From contig NZ_AUGS01000015.1 of the NCBI RefSeq assembly GCF_000422785.1, positions 47,292 to 111,291 on the forward strand: a stretch of DNA of 64,000 nucleotides. Reading direction: 5' to 3'. Below the pieces are notes generated by a model. The model was not told the origin of the DNA. It did not search any database and saw only the letters and a list, made by a program, of their open reading frames with translations. The stretch is from Pseudovibrio exalbescens DSM 16456 (lineage in GTDB: Bacteria; Pseudomonadota; Alphaproteobacteria; Rhizobiales; Stappiaceae). The position numbers and the translations under genes were made by a program. The first letter of the stretch is position 1. Each line of letters opens with the position of its first letter. This document shows, piece after piece, positions 27,416 to 35,914 of this stretch.

Positions 27416-28414
27416 TTAAAACGGGCAGGTGTTGTCGACCATGTAGTCGTGGACTTCGATCTTGCCGGAGATGATGTCCTGCTTGGCCGCATCGACAGCT
27501 GTCTTCATGTCTTCGGAAATCAGGTCCTGATTGTGCTCATCAAGCGCCCAAGAGACGCCATCCTCGGCCAGGCCCATGACTTGAACGCCGTTGCTCCACT
27601 GGTCAGTGCGGGCATCTTCCAATGCCGTATCAACGGCAACGTCCACCGCCTTCACCATGGAGGTGAGCACCTGACCCGGGTGCAGATGGTTCTGGTTGGA
27701 ATCCACACCGATGCCGAGCTTACCTTCGTCGGCGGCAGCTTGCAGAACGCCCATGCCCGTTGCACCAGCAGCATGGAACACTACGTCGGAATCACGCGCA
27801 AACTGGGAACGGGCCAGCTCACCACCCTTCACAGGATCGGTCCAAGCCGCACCGGTGGTTCCGGTCATGTTTTCGATGATCTCGATATCGGGATTCACGG
27901 CGTGCGCACCCTGCTTGTACCCGCAAGCAAACTTCCGGATCAGCGGAATATCCATACCGCCCACAAAGCTGATGGTGTCCGTTTCGGTTGCCATCGCTGC
28001 CAACATACCAACGAGATACGAGCCCTGCTCCTCACGGAAGACAATGGAGCGTACGTTGGGCAGATCGACCACTGAGTCCACAATCGCGAACCGGGTCTCC
28101 GGGAACTCTTTGGCAACCTTTTCAAGGGCAGCCGCCTGCGCAAAGCCAATGGTAATGATTGGATCCAACCCACGACGCGCAAAGTTGCGCAGCGCCTGCT
28201 CACGCTGGGAAGGGTTCTGGATTTCGAAGTCGCGGTAGTTGATGCCAGTGCGTTCCTTGAACATTTCAGCGCCATTGAACGCTGCTTCGTTAAAGGACCG
28301 GTCATTGCGGCCACCAAAGTCGTAGACAACACCGGGCTTGATATCATCAGCAAACGCTGCCGTTGACATCAAAGCCGCCATAAAGGTTGCACAGATCGTT
28401 GTTTTCATCTTCAC
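27416..28414 (-). CDS. BMP family ABC transporter substrate-binding protein (nucleoside binding)
   Basis: 332 residues. A Sec signal peptide is evident (MKMKTTICATFMAALMSTAAFA, cleavage likely before DDIKPG). There is no lipobox Cys, so it is a free periplasmic protein and not a lipoprotein. The Bmp/PnrA pattern is clear: VVYDFGGRNDRSFNEAAFNG, REEQGSYLVGMLAAM, ISFVGGMDIPLIRKF, VVFHAAGATGMGVLQAA and GIGVDSNQNHL. Start is GTG (28414), eight bases after GGAGG; an ATG two codons later is an alternative. First structural gene after the regulator, 52 bases downstream. Confidence 0.92.
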   Translation of the reverse strand: MKMKTTICATFMAALMSTAAFADDIKPGVVYDFGGRNDRSFNEAAFNGAEMFKERTGINYRDFEIQNPSQREQALRNFARRGLDPIITIGFAQAAALEKVAKEFPETRFAIVDSVVDLPNVRSIVFREEQGSYLVGMLAAMATETDTISFVGGMDIPLIRKFACGYKQGAHAVNPDIEIIENMTGTTGAAWTDPVKGGELARSQFARDSDVVFHAAGATGMGVLQAAADEGKLGIGVDSNQNHLHPGQVLTSMVKAVDVAVDTALEDARTDQWSNGVQVMGLAEDGVSWALDEHNQDLISEDMKTAVDAAKQDIISGKIEVHDYMVDNTCPF

Positions 28415-28466
28415 AGAACAGTCCTCCGCTCACGGACATTTCAGGTTTTAACCAGCGATCGGTGAC

Positions 28467-29450
28467 TTATTTCGCCACTTCGGCCAGCTCTTTGGTCTGG
28501 GCGAGACTCAACAATTCCCGCGCCAGCGCCTCATCAATAATCAGATCCGATATGACACCGGTACGAACAGCACCAAGTGTCGCCTCCGCTTTCCCGGGTC
28601 CACCGACCACCGCGATAACCCGAGAGCCTCTCGTTTTTTCGGGATGCAAGCCGACCGCTTTCTCATTCAGGCTGACACTCACCATATCGCCCTCGCGGTC
28701 GTAAAAACGTCCCATAAGATCCACACAGGCTCGGCTTGACGCCAGCTCATCCGCCTCCTCGCGCGTTACCAGCTTGCGCTGCAGAAGGTGGCCATCCGCA
28801 CTGACCGACCCAATTCCGACAACAAACAGATCGGCTCCTTCAGCGCGCGCGATAAGGTCCTGCACCGAGCGCTGGCCATGGAAGGTTTCCTTTTCCTCGA
28901 TTGTTTCTGCAAGATAGGGCACCGGCAGATAAAACCCTTCACCACCTGTCGCGGCCTGCAAGGGCTGAACAACATCATAAGGGTTTGCAGAAAGACGCCG
29001 CGTCAATGAGCCGGCAATGGAGACTATAGCAAGATCCGGGCGCTGCATTTTGGGCATGGCCGCCACGGTGGCTGACAATGTGCGACCCATACCAACGCCG
29101 ATGCAAGCCGCGCTTCCGTTTGCCAACAGACCGTGAATGAATTGACCCGCGAATGAGGCCACCGCGCCAAACGGATCCCGCTGACCTTTGTAGCTGAGAT
29201 CGGGAGCAATAAAACAGTGTTGCAGACCCAACAGATCAACGAGCGTGTTTTCCAGCTCGATGCAATCAGCCGGACGCGCCTCTACAAAAAACTTAATGAG
29301 ACCATCACGCTGCGCTTGAGCGATCAGGCGATGAACCTTGGCGGCCGAAACACCTAAAATTTCCGCAATCTCGCCTTGCGTGCGGCGACCAATGAATGAC
29401 AACCACGCCGCCCGGATCGCCAGGGATGTTGTCCAATCTTCCGCCGCCAT
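28467..29450 (-). CDS. SorC/DeoR-type sugar-binding transcriptional regulator
   Basis: 327 residues. The N-terminal helix-turn-helix (about 18-50, TQGEIAEILGVSAAKVHRLIAQA) is followed by a SorC C-terminal effector domain with GVGMGRTLSATVAAM, VVGIGSVSADGHLL and VIAVVGGPGKAEAT. SorC-family regulators respond to phosphorylated sugars; B. subtilis DeoR of this family senses deoxyribose 5-phosphate, an intermediate produced by this very cluster. Head position of the run suggests it controls the whole unit and itself. The ATG at 29450 is seven bases after GAGG; the ATG at 29456 is too close to it. Confidence 0.9.
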   Translation of the reverse strand: MAAEDWTTSLAIRAAWLSFIGRRTQGEIAEILGVSAAKVHRLIAQAQRDGLIKFFVEARPADCIELENTLVDLLGLQHCFIAPDLSYKGQRDPFGAVASFAGQFIHGLLANGSAACIGVGMGRTLSATVAAMPKMQRPDLAIVSIAGSLTRRLSANPYDVVQPLQAATGGEGFYLPVPYLAETIEEKETFHGQRSVQDLIARAEGADLFVVGIGSVSADGHLLQRKLVTREEADELASSRACVDLMGRFYDREGDMVSVSLNEKAVGLHPEKTRGSRVIAVVGGPGKAEATLGAVRTGVISDLIIDEALARELLSLAQTKELAEVAK

Positions 29451-30066
29451 GCGCATACCTCGGTATTCTCAGCCACTCGCGAATAAAAATTCAGAGCGCG
29501 TGAAATATTTCATCTTTCATGCCTCAGCCCGCGTTTGCGGTCAAGAAATTTTGCAGTGTTTGAAGAATTATTTTTTACAAGTTTGTGACAACCAGCCTGT
29601 AATATCAGAGGAAGCAATTGAAGATGAAAACAAATCCGTTCTTACGCGCTGCGTATTCGTCAACACCATTCCATAAATGAGACGAAAACTTCATCCTCGG
29701 CATTCCTGTTGCAAAGGCTTGCAAATCGCAAAAACAATGTACCTTCCCGCGCTCGCACCCTTCCTTCAGCGACGCCTCTTCACAAGAACAACGGGGCGTC
29801 ACTTCACCCAAGCCGCAGATACCAAAACAATACCGGTAGCGCGTGCGTCGATTTTCATTATCTACCTCTGCGTTAATTTTGCAAATAAATTGCCGATATC
29901 CACTTTAATGCTCTACTATTTCAATGAGTGATACAGAACATAAATGCGTATCACCATGACCCGTACTTCGAAAAATCCTGCGTTCACGCATGAAAACGAC
30001 GGGTCAGCGAAATAAGAAGAAACAAGACTGCGTTTTGCGCAGAACTTGACCAAGGAGGCTCGCCCT
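29451..30066. other. Long divergent intergenic region, AT-richer than its neighbours
   Basis: 616 bases between the SorC-type regulator (minus) and the DUF1194 gene (plus). Apart from the palindromes near 29.5 kb and the strong ribosome site of the right-hand gene, I see no convincing coding frame. Short frames here have no recognisable protein features. Promoters for both flanking units must lie here, and a small RNA cannot be excluded. Confidence 0.6.
29481..29512. promoter_or_regulatory. Two inverted repeats upstream of the SorC-type regulator (candidate operator)
   Basis: GAATAAAAATTC (29481-29492, 4-bp arms) and the perfect palindrome TGAAATATTTCA (29501-29512) lie 31 and 51 bases upstream of the regulator start, where an autoregulatory operator would be expected. 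Assignment is by position and symmetry only. Confidence 0.35.
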
Positions 30067-30879
30067 ATGCGATTTACGCGCTTCTTTCGCCAGCTCTCAC
30101 CGCTCGCCCTTGCTGCCCTGTTGGGCTGGGGCACAAGCACCGCAGCCCACGCGCAGGCATCCCCCGCATTCCCCCATCAAAAAGCCAACGTGGATCTGGA
30201 GCTGGTACTGGCGGTCGACATCTCGCAATCCATGGACACCGACGAGCAGGAGGTACAACGGGAGGGTTATGTAGCTGCCCTGACTTCTGATGAGGTGATT
30301 GACGCCATCCAATATGGCCCCAAAGGCCGCATCGCGATAACCTATCTGGAATGGGGTGGTGAAGGAGAGCATTTCATCGTAGCAGACTGGGCCATCATTT
30401 CGGATCAGGCATCCGCTCACACGTTTGCAGCCAAGATTGCCGAAGCGCCCTTGCGCCGTGTCCAGCGCACGTCCATTTCCTCCGCGCTGGGACAAGCCGT
30501 CGCCATGGTGTTGAACAATCCCTATCATGGAACCCGCCAGGTCATTGATATTTCCGGCGACGGCCCCAACAACCAAGGCGGCGCGGTGACACGAGCAAGA
30601 GATGCAGCGTTGTCTGCGGGCGTGACCATCAACGGGCTGCCACTCATGCTCAAGGCAGAAAGCATTTCATGGCAATCCATGCTGCATTTGGATCACTACT
30701 ACGAGGACTGTGTCATCGGCGGGCCTGGTGCATTTTCGATTCCCGTACGTTCCAAGAAAACCTTCGGTGATGCAGTACGGATGAAGCTGGTTCTGGAAAT
30801 TGCAGGTTTGACGCAGGAACGCGCAAGAATTGTGCGGGCAAACACCCGCGAACCCGTGCGCTGTTCATTATTCGACTAG
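30067..30879 (+). CDS. DUF1194 domain-containing exported protein with von Willebrand A-like fold
   Basis: 270 residues. The signal peptide (FRQLSPLALAALLGWGTSTAAHA) is probably cleaved at AHA-QA. The mature part begins VDLELVLAVDISQSMDTDE, containing the DxSxS MIDAS metal site of vWA domains, and continues with ISSALGQAVAMVLNN, RQVIDISGDGPNNQGG and TFGDAVRMKLVLEIAG. Function of DUF1194 is unknown; a periplasmic metal-dependent adhesion or scaffold role fits the fold. AAGGAGG stands nine bases before the ATG at 30067 and decides it over an upstream TTG. Confidence 0.88.
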   Translation: MRFTRFFRQLSPLALAALLGWGTSTAAHAQASPAFPHQKANVDLELVLAVDISQSMDTDEQEVQREGYVAALTSDEVIDAIQYGPKGRIAITYLEWGGEGEHFIVADWAIISDQASAHTFAAKIAEAPLRRVQRTSISSALGQAVAMVLNNPYHGTRQVIDISGDGPNNQGGAVTRARDAALSAGVTINGLPLMLKAESISWQSMLHLDHYYEDCVIGGPGAFSIPVRSKKTFGDAVRMKLVLEIAGLTQERARIVRANTREPVRCSLFD

Positions 30880-31011
30880 CGTATAAGACAAAGCTCCCTA
30901 TAAACTACGGGGTGTTGGCCCGGCAGCCACAGGCCGCCGGGCCTGTCGCGACAGGTCAGTCTGCTCTTGGGCGCACTGACCTCACACCAAAACGCCTCAT
31001 TGGGGGAACGC

Positions 31012-31434
31012 ATGAGCGCGCGCAAAAGCCTGGCACTGATTGCACACGACGCAAAAAAAGATGAAATGGTCGACTTCGCTCTGGCTCACAGAGAAAAACT
31101 GGCCAACTACGAGCTCTATACTACCGGCACGACCGGAGCCCGCATTCTGGAAGCCTGTCCAGACCTGAACGTCCACCGGCGCAAAAGCGGTCCTCTAGGC
31201 GGCGACCAGCAAATTGGTGCCATGATCGCAGAACAGCAACTCAGCGGCCTGATCTTTTTTGTCGACCCCCTGTCTCCAATGCCCCACGACGTGGATGTAA
31301 AGGCTCTGATGCGCCTTGCTCTCGTTTATGACCTGCCGATGGCCCTGAACCGTTCAACGGCTGGAATTCTGCTTCGGTCGACACGCCTTCAGGGGCTGTC
31401 TACTTCGTCATCGACCCCCGAGACGCCTGAGTGA
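31012..31434 (+). CDS. mgsA: Methylglyoxal synthase
   Basis: 140 residues. ALIAHDAKK (His12), [11 protein letters not shown] (catalytic Asp65), [11 protein letters not shown] (Asp85, His92) and ALNRSTA match the MgsA active site with spacing as in the E. coli enzyme. The reaction is dihydroxyacetone phosphate to methylglyoxal plus phosphate. GGGGGA precedes the ATG at 31012; the frame extends 15 codons upstream without conservation. It lies 30 bases upstream of glk, so both likely form a unit controlling upper glycolysis flux. Confidence 0.95.
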   Translation: MSARKSLALIAHDAKKDEMVDFALAHREKLANYELYTTGTTGARILEACPDLNVHRRKSGPLGGDQQIGAMIAEQQLSGLIFFVDPLSPMPHDVDVKALMRLALVYDLPMALNRSTAGILLRSTRLQGLSTSSSTPETPE

Positions 31435-31464
31435 TAAAACCGTCAGACCGTAGATCGTAGATCC

Positions 31465-32475
31465 ATGACCTCACCGCATTTCGAATTTCCCGTTCTGATT
31501 GCCGACATAGGCGGCACCAACGCACGCTTTGCATTGGTGGCTCATGCCGATGCTGAATTATCACCTTTGGGACAGGTCCCCACAGCAGACTATGAAACGC
31601 TGGAAGCAGCTGCAAAGGCTTGCCTTGGCGCCGGTGACACCGCCAGTGCTCCGCGCTCTGCAGTCGTTGCCATTGCGGGCCCCGTGGTGGGTGAGGAAAT
31701 ACCGCTCACCAATGCCAAATGGGTGGTTAAGCCGCGGGACATCGTCTCAGCGCTTGAGCTCTCCAGCATTGCGCTGGTCAATGACTTCGAAGCTCAGGCC
31801 TTCGCCCTGCCCGTTCTGGATACTGAAAGTCTGGATGTGATCGGGCCTGACATTCCACCAATAGACGGAGGGAAGTTTGTTCTCGGGCCGGGCACCGGCC
31901 TCGGGGCGGCGACCTTGGCGCGGGCGAACGGGCGATGGATACCGCTCCCGGGTGAAGGCGGACATGTGGAGATTGGACCACTCACGGAAGAGGATTATCA
32001 GGTTTGGCCTTTCATTGAACGCAATCACGGACGTATTGGCGCAGAACAGATCCTTTCCGGCACCGGCTTGCCAATTCTCGGCGCTGCCGTGGCGCGCGCG
32101 CGAGGTGACTTGCGCACCTTTGACAAAGCCTCACAAATTACTGAGGGCGCTGAACAAGGAGATGCCATCTGCGCCCAAACCCTGAGAATTTTCTGCCGCG
32201 CACTAGGTAGAGTGGCGGGCGATTTCGCACTGGTGACCCTTGCACGCGGCGGTGTATATCTGGCCGGGGGCATACCGCCACGCATTGCTTCATGGCTGAA
32301 AGACGGCGGCTTTCGGGAAGGCTTTGAAAGCAAAGCCCCTCATGGCAAGCTGATGACCCAGATCCCCACATACATTGTCACGCACGAAAATCCAGCGTTT
32401 GCCGGTCTGACCGCCTTCGCGAAAGCCCCAGACAGCTATCTGGTGGATTTGCATGGGCGTTATTGGCAGAACTAG
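31465..32475 (+). CDS. glk: Glucokinase
   Basis: 336 residues. The ATP-binding phosphate-1 motif IADIGGTNARFAL is at the N-terminus. ALVNDFEAQAFAL carries the catalytic Asp, and LGPGTGLGAATL and GEGGHVEIGP are the proteobacterial Glk (group A) motifs. YLAGGIPPRI is the adenosine motif. It phosphorylates glucose to glucose 6-phosphate. Immediately downstream of mgsA, as in other Hyphomicrobiales. Confidence 0.95.
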   Translation: MTSPHFEFPVLIADIGGTNARFALVAHADAELSPLGQVPTADYETLEAAAKACLGAGDTASAPRSAVVAIAGPVVGEEIPLTNAKWVVKPRDIVSALELSSIALVNDFEAQAFALPVLDTESLDVIGPDIPPIDGGKFVLGPGTGLGAATLARANGRWIPLPGEGGHVEIGPLTEEDYQVWPFIERNHGRIGAEQILSGTGLPILGAAVARARGDLRTFDKASQITEGAEQGDAICAQTLRIFCRALGRVAGDFALVTLARGGVYLAGGIPPRIASWLKDGGFREGFESKAPHGKLMTQIPTYIVTHENPAFAGLTAFAKAPDSYLVDLHGRYWQN

Positions 32476-32541
32476 ACCCTCGATTCAAGGGAATGCAAAA
32501 GGTGTTTGCATCTGGAGTCCGGTGCCCGTTAAACAGCAACC

Positions 32542-35001
32542 ATGACTGCACCCAAGCTTCCAATTGACGATATTATCCCGGCTTTGCTGCAACACTTGTC
32601 AGCAAGCCCGAATGCGGTTGTTGTTGCCGAACCCGGAGCAGGCAAAACGACGCGCATACCGCTTGCGTTGCTGGACGCGCCCTGGCGCGGAGACGGCAAG
32701 ATCATAGTATTGGAACCCCGGCGACTGGCTGCACGCGCGGCAGCGCGGCGCATGGCCCAAACACTGGGCGAGAAAACCGGTGAGACAGTCGGCTACCGTG
32801 TACGCATGGACAGCGCCATATCGGATCGGACGCGCATTGAGGTGGTCACCGAAGGGGTATTCACTCGTCAGATATTGGAGGATCCGGAACTATCCGGCGT
32901 GGCCGCTGTTCTTTTTGATGAGTACCATGAGCGGTCGCTGGAGGCGGATTTGGGACTGGCGTTGGCGCTGGATTGCCAACACGCCCTTCGCGAGGATTTG
33001 CGCCTTGTTCCCATGTCCGCAACACTGGACCATGCTGGCGTATCCACCTTGCTCGGTGATGCACCAACAATCCAGAGCAAGGGACGGCAGTTTCCCGTAG
33101 AAACGCAGTATTTAGGCCGTGACGGCTCAAAACCGCTTGAAGAGCAGATGTCGCAAGCCATTCGGCGTGCGCTAGCGGAGGAGACGGGATCGGTTCTGGC
33201 ATTCTTGCCGGGTCAGGGCGAGATACTCAAAACGGCCCGCCTTCTGGAAAAGCGCCTTCCAGCTACCGTCACGATTTGCCCGCTCTATGGTGCGCTGGAT
33301 GCCAGACAACAAGATGCAGCCATCCGTCCGGCGGCGGCTGGTACCCGCAAGGTGGTGCTCGCCACATCAATTGCCCAGACTTCCCTCACAATTGAAGGGG
33401 TGCGCATTGTAGTGGACAGCGGCCTGTCGCGGGTATCGCAATATGACCCGCAGTTTGGCCTGAGCCGGCTGGTAACAACACGATGCTCCCTTTCTACAGC
33501 AGATCAACGCCGCGGCCGTGCAGGACGCACAGAGCCGGGCGTGTGCTATCGCCTTTGGGAAGAGGCGCAGACGAAGGCACTGCCCCGTGATGAAAAACCC
33601 CAAATTCTAGAGAGTGACCTGTCCGGCCTAGTGCTTGATGTTGCGAACTGGGGCGTAACAGATCCCAACCAGCTGGCCTTCATGACACCACCTCCAGAGC
33701 CAGCGTGGCGAGAGGCCCGCGACCTGCTCGAGGCACTGGATGCGCTGAACGACGACGGTACACTGACCAAGGAAGGAGCAGCCCTTGCCCGGCTGCCGCT
33801 TCACCCCCGGTTGGGGCACATGCTTCGAGAGGCTGCCAAAGAAAACAAGCAGGCACTTGCCGCTCACATCGCAGCAGTCTTGTCGGAGCCTGGACTAGGC
33901 GGCCGCAGCCCCGATCTGCGTGACCGGCTTGCCAACTTGAAGCGTGACAACAGCCCCCGAGCTGCGGCAGCAAAAGCGCAAGCAAAACGCTGGGCCTCCT
34001 TGGTGGGCAAGGCGGACATCCACCGCTTAGATGTGGAGGAAGCAGGGGACATGCTTTCTCTTGCCTATCCGGATCGTATTGCACAACAACGCGGAGCCCC
34101 CGGACGTTATCGGCTTGCCAATGGCCGCGGGGCCGAAATGCCTCACGAGGAAGCCCTTGCCGCCCATCAGTTCCTTGTGATTGCGGAAATGCAGGGAACA
34201 GCAGCACGGAGCAGAATTCTTCTGGGTGCTCCCTACTCCCGCAAGGATCTGGAAGCCCGGCACGGTGCCCACATTCGCGAGAGCGATCACGCCACCATTA
34301 CTCCTGATGGTGGCGTAAAAGCGACGCGGCAGCGCCGGTTTGGCAAGCTGGTGTTGGATGAACGCAAGCTGAGCAACGCAGACCCGGAGATAATTGCGGA
34401 TGCCCTGCTCGACGTTGTGCAACAAAGAACTGTCGCCCGCCTTGGCTGGTCGAAAGAGCAAATCCGTCTGCGTGACCGGGTGGGGTACCTACGCCGCACC
34501 CAAGGAACCGATTGGCCCGACCTTTCGGACAAAGCGCTGCAGACCGATCTGAATTGGCTACGCCCCTTCATCATCGGCCTTACAACCGTGGACCAGATTT
34601 CGGCAAAAGTGCTCGGGGATGCACTGGCAATGATGCTGCCGTGGAACCTGATGACGAAATTGGACGATTTGGCACCGTCACACTTTGAAGCGCCCACAGG
34701 CTCCCGAGTTCCCATTGACTTCAGCCACCCAGAACAGCCGGTACTGTCCATCCGCGTGCAAGAGCTGTTTGGTCTCGCACACCACCCCAGTATCTGTGAT
34801 GGTAAAGTACCCTTGCTTTTGGAACTGCTTTCCCCCGCTCATCGTCCCATTCAGGTGACGGGTGACTTGCCCGGCTTCTGGAAAGGCTCGTGGGCGGATG
34901 TAAAGGCGGACATGCGAGGACGGTATCCCAAACACCACTGGCCTGATGACCCTCTGACCGCGGAAGCAACTCGGCGAGCCAAGACACGGTCCGTAAAATG
35001 A
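32542..35001 (+). CDS. hrpB: ATP-dependent RNA helicase HrpB
   Basis: 819 residues, full length for HrpB. Walker A GAGKTT (32-37), motif Ia LEPRRLAARAAARRMA, the DExH box as DEYHERS from residue 126 (Tyr where many homologues have Phe), SAT motif PMSATLD, VVLATSIAQTSLTIEGV (motif V region), DQRRGRAGRTEPG (motif VI), then HA2 and the HrpB C-terminal domain (FSHPEQPVLSIRVQELFG). DEAH/RHA helicase of unclear physiological role. Separate from glk by 66 bases. Confidence 0.95.
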   Translation: MTAPKLPIDDIIPALLQHLSASPNAVVVAEPGAGKTTRIPLALLDAPWRGDGKIIVLEPRRLAARAAARRMAQTLGEKTGETVGYRVRMDSAISDRTRIEVVTEGVFTRQILEDPELSGVAAVLFDEYHERSLEADLGLALALDCQHALREDLRLVPMSATLDHAGVSTLLGDAPTIQSKGRQFPVETQYLGRDGSKPLEEQMSQAIRRALAEETGSVLAFLPGQGEILKTARLLEKRLPATVTICPLYGALDARQQDAAIRPAAAGTRKVVLATSIAQTSLTIEGVRIVVDSGLSRVSQYDPQFGLSRLVTTRCSLSTADQRRGRAGRTEPGVCYRLWEEAQTKALPRDEKPQILESDLSGLVLDVANWGVTDPNQLAFMTPPPEPAWREARDLLEALDALNDDGTLTKEGAALARLPLHPRLGHMLREAAKENKQALAAHIAAVLSEPGLGGRSPDLRDRLANLKRDNSPRAAAAKAQAKRWASLVGKADIHRLDVEEAGDMLSLAYPDRIAQQRGAPGRYRLANGRGAEMPHEEALAAHQFLVIAEMQGTAARSRILLGAPYSRKDLEARHGAHIRESDHATITPDGGVKATRQRRFGKLVLDERKLSNADPEIIADALLDVVQQRTVARLGWSKEQIRLRDRVGYLRRTQGTDWPDLSDKALQTDLNWLRPFIIGLTTVDQISAKVLGDALAMMLPWNLMTKLDDLAPSHFEAPTGSRVPIDFSHPEQPVLSIRVQELFGLAHHPSICDGKVPLLLELLSPAHRPIQVTGDLPGFWKGSWADVKADMRGRYPKHHWPDDPLTAEATRRAKTRSVK

Positions 35002-35024
35002 AAAAGCCGGCACAGGGCCGGCTT
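35000..35024 (-). terminator. Rho-independent terminator after bfr
   Basis: On the minus strand, AAGCCGGC / GCCGGCTT form an 8-bp stem with a short loop, followed by TTTC. It overlaps the hrpB stop codon region of the convergent gene. Confidence 0.75.
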
Positions 35025-35049
35025 CCTCCAAAAAACGTAATGACGCTGC

Positions 35050-35535
35050 TTATTCTGCTTCGTCAGCAGAAGCGGCCTGCAACATGCCGTATTTCTCGAT
35101 CCCGATTTTCTCGATGAGCTCAAGCTGGGTTTCGAGAAAGTCGATATGACCTTCTTCGTCGGCCATCAGGTCTTGGAAGAGATTCATGGTCACGTAGTCG
35201 CCCTCATCGCGGCATACTTCACGTGCTTCCTTGTAGAGTGAGCGTGCCGAGTACTCGCCCGCCAGATCGCATTCGACAACTTCTTTCAGGGACTGACCAA
35301 TGCGCAGGGTATCAAGGCTCTGCAGGTTTGGGTGACCTTCCAGAAAAATGATGCGCTCGATCAGCTTGTCTGCGTGCTGCATCTCCTCGATGGATTCTTC
35401 CCGCTCCTTCTTGGCAAGCTTGATAAAGCCCCAGTCTTCCAACAGGCGATAATGCAGCCAGTACTGATTCACAGCGGTAAGCTCATGGCGCAGTGCTTTG
35501 TTGAGATACTCAATGACTTTCGGTTCGCCCTTCAT
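35050..35535 (-). CDS. bfr: Bacterioferritin
   Basis: 161 residues. The dinuclear ferroxidase ligands are all present (Glu18, Glu51, His54, Glu94, Glu127, His130), and Met52 is the haem ligand at the subunit interface. It therefore belongs to the haem-binding, ferroxidase-active Bfr type that forms 24-mers and stores iron. AAGGAG precedes the ATG. The bacterioferritin-associated ferredoxin gene lies 54 bases upstream on the same strand, with an Irr-like box in the gap, implying iron-dependent control of bfr itself. Confidence 0.96.
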   Translation of the reverse strand: MKGEPKVIEYLNKALRHELTAVNQYWLHYRLLEDWGFIKLAKKEREESIEEMQHADKLIERIIFLEGHPNLQSLDTLRIGQSLKEVVECDLAGEYSARSLYKEAREVCRDEGDYVTMNLFQDLMADEEGHIDFLETQLELIEKIGIEKYGMLQAASADEAE

Positions 35536-35572
35536 TTTTGGCTACTCCTTAGATTGCCGCGTTGCCCAGTTA

Positions 35573-35589
35573 TTTAGAACAATTCTAAT
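35573..35589. promoter_or_regulatory. Candidate Irr/ICE box upstream of bfr
   Basis: TTTAGAACAATTCTAAT has arms TTAGAA / TTCTAA separated by three bases, matching the alphaproteobacterial iron control element recognised by Irr as I know it. It lies 38 bases upstream of the bfr start and abuts the bfd stop, placed to repress bfr when iron is low. Confidence 0.7.
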
Positions 35590-35799
35590 TTACTGTCCAG
35601 ACTCAGTGTCCGGTTTATTATCAAGTTCATATACAACGTCGATTATACGTGGAAAGCAACCGCCGCAGTTCGGTCTGTGCCCTAATTTTCTAAAGACTTC
35701 CCCGGGCGTTGGTACCGTTCTGTTCGGCGCGGCGCAGAGTTCTTCAGCCGCCTGCCGGAACTGTTCGTCGCTGATTACATTGCAGTGGCATATGATCAT
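35590..35799 (-). CDS. bfd: Bacterioferritin-associated ferredoxin
   Basis: 69 residues. Four cysteines in the BFD [2Fe-2S] arrangement are present: Cys4 and Cys6 (ICHCNVIS) and Cys45 and Cys48 (PNCGGC). In the family this protein docks on Bfr and delivers electrons through the haem to release iron. It lies directly upstream of bfr on the same strand. The last ten or so residues (NKPDTESGQ) are a non-conserved polar tail. Confidence 0.92.
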   Translation of the reverse strand: MIICHCNVISDEQFRQAAEELCAAPNRTVPTPGEVFRKLGHRPNCGGCFPRIIDVVYELDNKPDTESGQ

Positions 35800-35914
35800 G
35801 GGGAGTCCCCCGAAACTCTTCTTTTAACCGCCAGAAATGTGTATATTCTGATGCATATAAAAACTAGACCCTAAAGTTCCAGTTTATTTTTCTGATAATC
35901 ACGGACATCCTCTT

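Noticed and set aside
29605..29931. Short open frames on both strands in the 29.5-30.0 kb gap
   Set aside because: Composition is irregular, no ribosome sites or family features are visible, and the frames conflict with each other.
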